From Candidatus Thorarchaeota archaeon MP11T_1 (GTDB lineage Archaea; Asgardarchaeota; Thorarchaeia; Thorarchaeales; Thorarchaeaceae): a stretch of 10,500 bases of DNA. The number at the start of each line of letters is the position of its first letter. Positions within the stretch are counted from its first letter, which is position 1. Location: the NCBI GenBank assembly GCA_002825515.1, contig PJET01000064.1:1-10500 (forward strand), written 5' to 3'. The translations under genes were made by a program, and so were the position numbers. This document shows, one piece after another, positions 6,333 through 10,500 of this stretch. The notes under the pieces are model-generated. The model worked only from the letters and a program-made list of their open reading frames with translations. It was not told the DNA's origin and did not search any database.

Positions 6333-7619
6333 GAAGTTTCATTTTCCGCAAAACAGATTGCTCCCTCTGCAACACTGGCAATAAACGAGCTGATTGCTAG
6401 CCTCAGAGAGAGCGGTGAAAAAGTCTACCACATGGGCTTTGGTGAGTCTCCATTTCCTGTGCATTCCCGAGTTCGAAAGGCACTCTGTGAGAACTCCTGG
6501 CGGCAGAGGTATCTTCCAACCCAAGGCATTATTGAACTTAGAGAGCAAATATCTGAATTCTACAAGACAATGTTCGACCTTCAATATTCTCAAGAGCAGA
6601 TCGTCGTTGGTCCGGGTAGTAAGCCGCTCATGTTTGCAGCCCTCACAGCTCTTGATGGTCCAATTTTTCTCCCTGCACCATCATGGGTCAGCTATCAACA
6701 TATGGGTCGGTTTCTTTCTAGGAATGTTCACCACATTATCACCCTCTCAGAAAACTCCTATCGTTTAGAGCCCGACCTGCTTGAGTTGGCAATCAGAGCA
6801 CACTCCCCAGATCGTGGCCAACAGAAAGTACTGGTGCTAAACTATCCATGTAATCCAACTGGACACACATTCTCGGCTCAAGACTTGAGAGGGCTTGCTG
6901 ATGTGGCACGTGAGTATAATGTTGTTATAGTGTCTGATGAAATCTATGCATTGACGCATTTCCGAGATCAAGAGCATCATAGTATTGCCAAGTTCTATCC
7001 AGAGGGCACGCTTGTCACAGGTGGTCTCTCTAAGGACCGGTCTCTTGGTGGCTATCGGCTGGGAGCACTCTTACTCCCTCCAGATGAGAACCAACTTCTA
7101 CGAAGTATCCTTGCTGTAGGGAGTGAACTCTGGTCGAGTGTTTCCGCTCCAATCCAGTATGCGGGCATCGAAGCATATCGAACAGACACCGAGCTTATTG
7201 ACTATATTCGTGACTGCGCTATTGTTCATGAACTGGTCACAAGATACACTTACAATAGAATTCACGACATGGGTGTCTCGTGTCCTTGTCCGCAGGGAGC
7301 TTTCTATCTATTTCCTGATTGGAACAGTCAGCGAGAGGCGCTTCAGAAGAAAGGAGTCACAACCTCAAATGAGCTGGCTAAACACCTGCTCAAGAACTGG
7401 TTTTTGGCAAGTCTGCCGGGTGTGGAGTTTGGTATGCCTCCTGATGACCTTTCTTTACGACTTGCTACGGTTGATTATGATGGTTCTGCTGCATACAAAT
7501 CTTTTCAGAGGAGACGAAAATCTGCAATCAAGGATCCAGAAACGTTTGTACTGACAATTGCCCCCTCTGTTGTGGAGGCATGTAATCAACTTGAGCGGTT
7601 CACTGCGGAGCTCAGCTGA
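6330..7619 (+). CDS. PLP-dependent aminotransferase, fold type I (class I/II)
   Basis: A 429-residue cytosolic enzyme with the complete aspartate-aminotransferase-fold signature. GPGSKP (94-99) is the cofactor phosphate loop; Trp119 in APSWVSY probably stacks on the PLP ring; NPTG (175-178) holds the Asn that contacts PLP; SDEIY (202-206) provides Asp203 for the pyridine nitrogen and Tyr206. Lys235 in GGLSKDRS forms the Schiff base, and Arg243 in GGYRLG contacts phosphate. Arg377 in LSLRLATV is placed to bind the substrate alpha-carboxylate. Expected reaction: amino-group transfer between an amino acid and a 2-oxo acid; the specificity is not readable. The start is TTG 6330, fixed by GGAGGT 9 bases upstream. 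The stop is 22 bases before a BKACE start, so the two are probably one operon and may act in sequence. No truncation or missing catalytic residue is seen. Confidence 0.92.
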   Translation: MEVSFSAKQIAPSATLAINELIASLRESGEKVYHMGFGESPFPVHSRVRKALCENSWRQRYLPTQGIIELREQISEFYKTMFDLQYSQEQIVVGPGSKPLMFAALTALDGPIFLPAPSWVSYQHMGRFLSRNVHHIITLSENSYRLEPDLLELAIRAHSPDRGQQKVLVLNYPCNPTGHTFSAQDLRGLADVAREYNVVIVSDEIYALTHFRDQEHHSIAKFYPEGTLVTGGLSKDRSLGGYRLGALLLPPDENQLLRSILAVGSELWSSVSAPIQYAGIEAYRTDTELIDYIRDCAIVHELVTRYTYNRIHDMGVSCPCPQGAFYLFPDWNSQREALQKKGVTTSNELAKHLLKNWFLASLPGVEFGMPPDDLSLRLATVDYDGSAAYKSFQRRRKSAIKDPETFVLTIAPSVVEACNQLERFTAELS

Positions 7620-7628
7620 TATGAAGAA

Positions 7629-7644
7629 GGAGCTAGAAAGAATG
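7629..7644 (+). promoter_or_regulatory. Ribosome-binding site deciding the BKACE start
   Basis: AAGGAG (7627-7632) with 9 bases to ATG 7642-7644. The in-frame ATG at 7621 has no comparable site, and translation from 7642 gives the MDKLIITVAPTG opening typical of the family. Confidence 0.7.
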
Positions 7645-8460
7645 GACAAGCTAATTATCACAGTTGCTCCAACTGGTTCTGTCCCACGCAAGAAGGATAC
7701 AAACTATTTACCTATGACGCCAGATGAGATTGTAGAGACCGCCTATCTTTGTGAGCAGGAAGGCGCATCTATCATTCATGTTCATTGTCGTGACGAGAAT
7801 GAAAATCCCACCTCTGACTATCAACTCTTTGAGGAAACTGTGAGTAAGATTCGGAAGCGAACTAACCTGATAGTAATGGTGTCAACGAGCGGAGTTGCTG
7901 GGAGGTCTGATGAGGAACGTGCCTGGCCATTGAAGGCCAAACCTGAGCTTGCAAGCCTTACTACTGGATCTTTGAATTTTACTGGTCGGAAACCCCCAGT
8001 TGTGTATACGAACTCATGGAAAACAATCACATTTCTTGCCCAAAGAATGCTTGACCTTAAGATTAAACCTGAACTGGAAGCCTTCGATTTGGGATTCATA
8101 TCGCAGGGCACAGCGCTCATCAATGAGAAGCTTGTTCCAGAACCGCCTCTGTTTCAACTTGTGATGGGTGTTGGTGGGGGAATTCCTGCAACTATTGACA
8201 ATCTTATGCATATGAGAGAACAACTCCCAAAGAATGCAATATTCACAGTGGCGGGGATTGGGCGAACACAGGTTGACATGACTACGATGTCCATTTTGAT
8301 GGGTGGGCATGTAAGAGTTGGACTTGAGGACAACATCTACTTAACAAAGGGGAAACTCGCCCCCAACGAGGACTTTGTGGCTCGAACACGTCAAATTGCA
8401 GAATCTCTAAACAGAGAGATAGCCTCTCCGGATGAAACGAGGAATATTCTTGGACTCTGA
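7642..8460 (+). CDS. Beta-keto acid cleavage enzyme (BKACE, DUF849; 3-keto-5-aminohexanoate cleavage-like)
   Basis: A 272-residue TIM-barrel enzyme. Family members condense a beta-keto acid with acetyl-CoA and split it into acetoacetate and a new acyl-CoA; Kce of lysine fermentation is the prototype. The family opening ITVAPTG (6-12) is present, and IIHVHCRD (44-51) gives His46 and His48 of the zinc site, the same numbers as in Kce. VRVGLED (224-230) gives Arg225 and Glu229, corresponding to Kce Arg226 and zinc ligand Glu230. Ser81/Ser83, Thr107/Thr108 and the PELE segment (143-146) lie where other active-site residues are expected. Near residue 14, where Kce has a Glu that binds the substrate amino group, I see no obvious acidic residue, so the natural substrate may not be 3-keto-5-aminohexanoate. 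ATG 7642 is chosen because GGAG (7629-7632) lies 9 bases upstream; ATG 7621 would add seven residues. It follows the aminotransferase closely. Confidence 0.92.
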   Translation: MDKLIITVAPTGSVPRKKDTNYLPMTPDEIVETAYLCEQEGASIIHVHCRDENENPTSDYQLFEETVSKIRKRTNLIVMVSTSGVAGRSDEERAWPLKAKPELASLTTGSLNFTGRKPPVVYTNSWKTITFLAQRMLDLKIKPELEAFDLGFISQGTALINEKLVPEPPLFQLVMGVGGGIPATIDNLMHMREQLPKNAIFTVAGIGRTQVDMTTMSILMGGHVRVGLEDNIYLTKGKLAPNEDFVARTRQIAESLNREIASPDETRNILGL

Positions 8461-8477
8461 AAATTGCACCCTAAACT

Positions 8478-10085
8478 CTAGCTGAATGAACTCAAGAATG
8501 ATTGTATCCAAGCTACTTCTCTATACTGTTTCGTTCTTACCGCCTTTGATAGCTGACCCTCTCCCAGAGCCGCAGCAAAAACATTCGACCCAGTCTCCAT
8601 ATTGAGGATTGACCTTATAGATTTCAAGAGATCTTCATCAAATGGCGGTTTGAGGTGGGATGACGCCAGTCTCAGGTATTCGATCACTCTCTCCCTGGCT
8701 CTATTCTCCCTGCGTCGCCAGTAGTAGCTGTAACCTCTATTACTTTGATGTTGCCATCTTTTGAGTTCCCTGCTAAGTCTTTCGAATCTTTTTGCAAAGT
8801 ATTGATGAACCTCCTGCATGCTAGCCACACCAGAAATTTGCAATATCCTTGTGAGAGCGTGTTTTGAAGGTCTATCGTATCCAATTCGCTTGATAACGAT
8901 AGGTGCTTTTTCCCTGATGACTGCTTGTCCCTCACCTCCTAGCTCTGATAGTGCAAGAACACTTGCTCGAACAACTGGTCTACTTCTGTTTACCAAGTAG
9001 GGTGATACCAGCTCGACTAGGTTTGGTAGCTCTTGCTTTGAGAGAGCCTGAATCACAGCAGCTCTAGTGGTATTGCCATCATGTTTCAGCAAATCGATGA
9101 GCGTTTCCTTGGACCGCTTAGAGTAGATTCCTCCTAGAGCTGCGACCATAGCCTCTCCCTCCTTTGAGAGGTATCGACCACGAGGTATAGCCCGTTCCTT
9201 CAACATGTCTATGGATGACTTGTCGCCAACTCTTCCAATGGCTTCTGCCATGGAAATTCTGACCTTGGTACTCTGCTCAAGAGGTAAACGATGATGTAAG
9301 AATGGTAAAACCCTCGAGTCCCCTGTTTGACCAAGTGCTCTTGCTGCAGTGCTACGGTTTCCAGGGACTTTGTATAATGCAAGCCTTACTGCGTTGGCCA
9401 AGATGCTCGCTGTGGTTTTACTGCATCTACTCTTGAAAACAGGATTACCACCAAGTGTTCGGTATCTCTTGTCCATGTCCACCTCATCAGCCAATTCTCC
9501 TGTGATCTTTTTCATGGCGTTGACCGCATTGTCTGTTATCTGTTCATCCAACCACGTCCTTCGACGCCAGCGATGATATCCATATGAGCTCTGGGAATCA
9601 TGTGGTCTTGACCCATCAGTCATGAGTATCTGGAACCCATAATATGTCCCAAGCACATCGATTCTCGAAGGGTTCTCTTCTAACTGCTCTAGCTCACGTT
9701 TGCGTGCCTCGATGACCTCCTTGACTAGTATCACATACGGTGTCATAGTCATGGCATCAATATCTATGAAGTAGGTGTGTTTTTTCTCAATTTGCTCTCT
9801 CAGAATATCCATCACAAGTGGGACCGCATTCGCTTTGATCTGACGGAGATTGTCGCCCTCCAGTGATTCAAACTCTTTGAAGACATCAAAGTCTGTTCCA
9901 CCCACAGCATTCAGCTGCAAGAGGGCGATTACAGCATCCCGAGCCTTCCCCTCAGGGCGTACTAACTTAAGGCGGTGCAAGAATGCTTTCCAGCCCTCTG
10001 TCTTTATGAATTCGTCAGCTCGTTTCTCTAGTTCAGCATATTGCCTCCTAGTTGCGAGCTGCACAAGTGTTGCCTTCTCCATCAT
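8478..10085 (-). CDS. HEAT-repeat protein with two aromatic/basic clusters
   Basis: A 535-residue, probably cytosolic, helical protein. At least five HEAT (PBS-lyase-like) repeats run from about 242 to 395: AARALGQTGDSRVLPFL (247-263), MAEAIGRVGDKSSIDML (279-295), MVAALGGIYSKRSKETLIDL (313-332), AAVIQALSKQELPNLVEL (342-359) and ASVLALSELGGEGQAVI (374-390). The N-terminal ~200 residues are helical and charged, with a possible short coiled coil at 118-138, and are not recognised. Two similar clusters, YGYHRWRRR (168-176) and YSYYWRRR (452-459), flank the HEAT region and look suited to binding nucleic acid or acidic surfaces. HEAT proteins act as scaffolds; no enzyme motif is seen. Two adjacent ATGs exist: GGGAG (10088-10092) is 2 bases from ATG 10085 and 5 from ATG 10082, so the second may be the true start. 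The stop is 17 bases from the convergent BKACE stop. Confidence 0.85.
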   Translation of the reverse strand: MMEKATLVQLATRRQYAELEKRADEFIKTEGWKAFLHRLKLVRPEGKARDAVIALLQLNAVGGTDFDVFKEFESLEGDNLRQIKANAVPLVMDILREQIEKKHTYFIDIDAMTMTPYVILVKEVIEARKRELEQLEENPSRIDVLGTYYGFQILMTDGSRPHDSQSSYGYHRWRRRTWLDEQITDNAVNAMKKITGELADEVDMDKRYRTLGGNPVFKSRCSKTTASILANAVRLALYKVPGNRSTAARALGQTGDSRVLPFLHHRLPLEQSTKVRISMAEAIGRVGDKSSIDMLKERAIPRGRYLSKEGEAMVAALGGIYSKRSKETLIDLLKHDGNTTRAAVIQALSKQELPNLVELVSPYLVNRSRPVVRASVLALSELGGEGQAVIREKAPIVIKRIGYDRPSKHALTRILQISGVASMQEVHQYFAKRFERLSRELKRWQHQSNRGYSYYWRRRENRARERVIEYLRLASSHLKPPFDEDLLKSIRSILNMETGSNVFAAALGEGQLSKAVRTKQYREVAWIQSFLSSFS

Positions 10086-10113
10086 AACTCCCTAGATTTG
10101 TCACTCAAGTGGG

Positions 10114-10122
10114 TATATTAAC
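10114..10122 (-). promoter_or_regulatory. Candidate TATA box for the HEAT-repeat gene
   Basis: In the 52-base gap after the Kelch gene the minus strand reads TTAATATAC (10122-10114), centred about 33 bases before the first ATG. It predicts a transcript start near 10092 with a very short leader, tight against the GGGAG motif. The gene could equally be read through from the Kelch gene. Confidence 0.35.
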
Positions 10123-10137
10123 CACACAAATTCTGAC

Positions 10138-10500
10138 TCACCTTCTCCTGAGGATGATGAGGACTACCATTGCTACTGCAGCCACGACTGGAAGTGCTAC
10201 AGCAATGAGGACTGGGTCAAAGAATAGACCATTGGAGGTCGTCGGTGTCGTTGGGTCTGAACCCTCCTCCATGTCGGTCCATGCGTTATCCTCATATGAA
10301 TAGACCCAAGTGTCATCATACTGCCCACCATCTATTACCCAGCCACCAAACAGGATTGTAGCGTTATATTCTGGGTCAGAAGCTAACCCTGAATTGATTC
10401 GGGGTGCTGGTGCCTCAACCGGGTAGGCTCGGGTCCATGTGTTCAGTTGTGCGTCATACATCCATGTATGATCAACAGCGAAATCGCCTACCTGCCCACC
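10138..10500 (-). CDS. Kelch-repeat surface protein, C-terminal fragment (5' end off the window)
   Basis: The frame is open from base 10500 to the TGA at 10138-10140, so the 120 visible residues are the end of a longer protein; the ATG at 10461 is an internal Met. Kelch blade hallmarks are present: GGQVGDFAVDHTWMYDAQLNTW, a double-Gly segment followed by spaced Tyr and Trp (split here as GGQVGDFAVD and HTWMYDAQLNTW), then LFGGWVIDGGQYDDTWVY and NAW of the next blade. A short Ser/Pro/Thr linker, a membrane helix of about 21 residues (VLIAVALPVVAAVAMVVLIIL) and a terminal RRR follow. The propeller should sit outside the cell, anchored by its C terminus. One sequon (NAT) is visible. Partner or ligand unknown; such propellers often bind proteins or glycans. 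Confidence 0.88.
   Translation of the reverse strand, partial: GGQVGDFAVDHTWMYDAQLNTWTRAYPVEAPAPRINSGLASDPEYNATILFGGWVIDGGQYDDTWVYSYEDNAWTDMEEGSDPTTPTTSNGLFFDPVLIAVALPVVAAVAMVVLIILRRR

Noticed and set aside
6323..6397. Short ATG frame just before the aminotransferase frame
   Set aside because: It lies only 2 bases from the ribosome-binding site, closes after about 24 codons and overlaps a convincing enzyme frame; no reason to invoke a frameshift.
7558..7641. Longer BKACE start at 7558 or 7621
   Set aside because: 7558 lies inside the aminotransferase and adds residues unlike the family; GGAG at 7629-7632 and the family N terminus support 7642.
10109..10303. Plus-strand open frame over the Kelch C terminus
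   Set aside because: Antisense to the Kelch membrane anchor and low in complexity; no supporting signal.

Overview
The window looks archaeal, probably from an uncultivated Asgard-type lineage; Thorarchaeota is my best guess from protein style alone, and no rRNA or other marker gene is present to confirm it. The support is: AT-rich TATA-like boxes at archaeal distances from starts; GGAG/GGAGGT/GTGAT ribosome-binding sites; secreted proteins with a Thr-rich linker, one C-terminal membrane helix and a basic tail; N-glycosylation sequons; and a Kelch surface protein ending in a membrane helix plus Arg-Arg-Arg. Gene packing is tight and the longest gap between genes is about 150 bases. I see no tRNA, rRNA, CRISPR array, insertion sequence or integrase.

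Region 1 (1-3274, +): a head-to-tail array of three paralogous TPR-like proteins, the first seen only as its last ~84 codons. Each junction is a 4-base stop/start overlap (tTGA or ATGA) with a GAGG-type ribosome-binding site at the same distance inside the 3' end of the preceding gene. In the two complete copies, the first ~86 residues (about 79% identical by hand) and last ~72 residues (about 71%) are well conserved, while a central block is only ~30% identical. This is the most unusual feature here.

Region 2 (3275-4040, +): a TATA-like promoter followed by a 228-aa single-pass surface protein.

Region 3 (4047-6180, -): a GPH-type (MFS_2) cation symporter followed by an overlapping or abutting alpha/beta-hydrolase, probably one transcript.

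Region 4 (6181-8460): a divergent spacer, then a + strand pair made of a fold-type I PLP aminotransferase (TTG start) and a beta-keto acid cleavage enzyme (BKACE, DUF849) 22 bases downstream. The pair suggests catabolism of an amino-containing acid through a beta-keto acid that is cleaved with acetyl-CoA; the substrate is unknown.

Region 5 (8478-10500, -): a 535-aa HEAT-repeat protein with two Tyr/Trp/Arg-rich clusters, preceded on the same strand by the 3' end of a Kelch-repeat, membrane-anchored surface protein that runs off the window.
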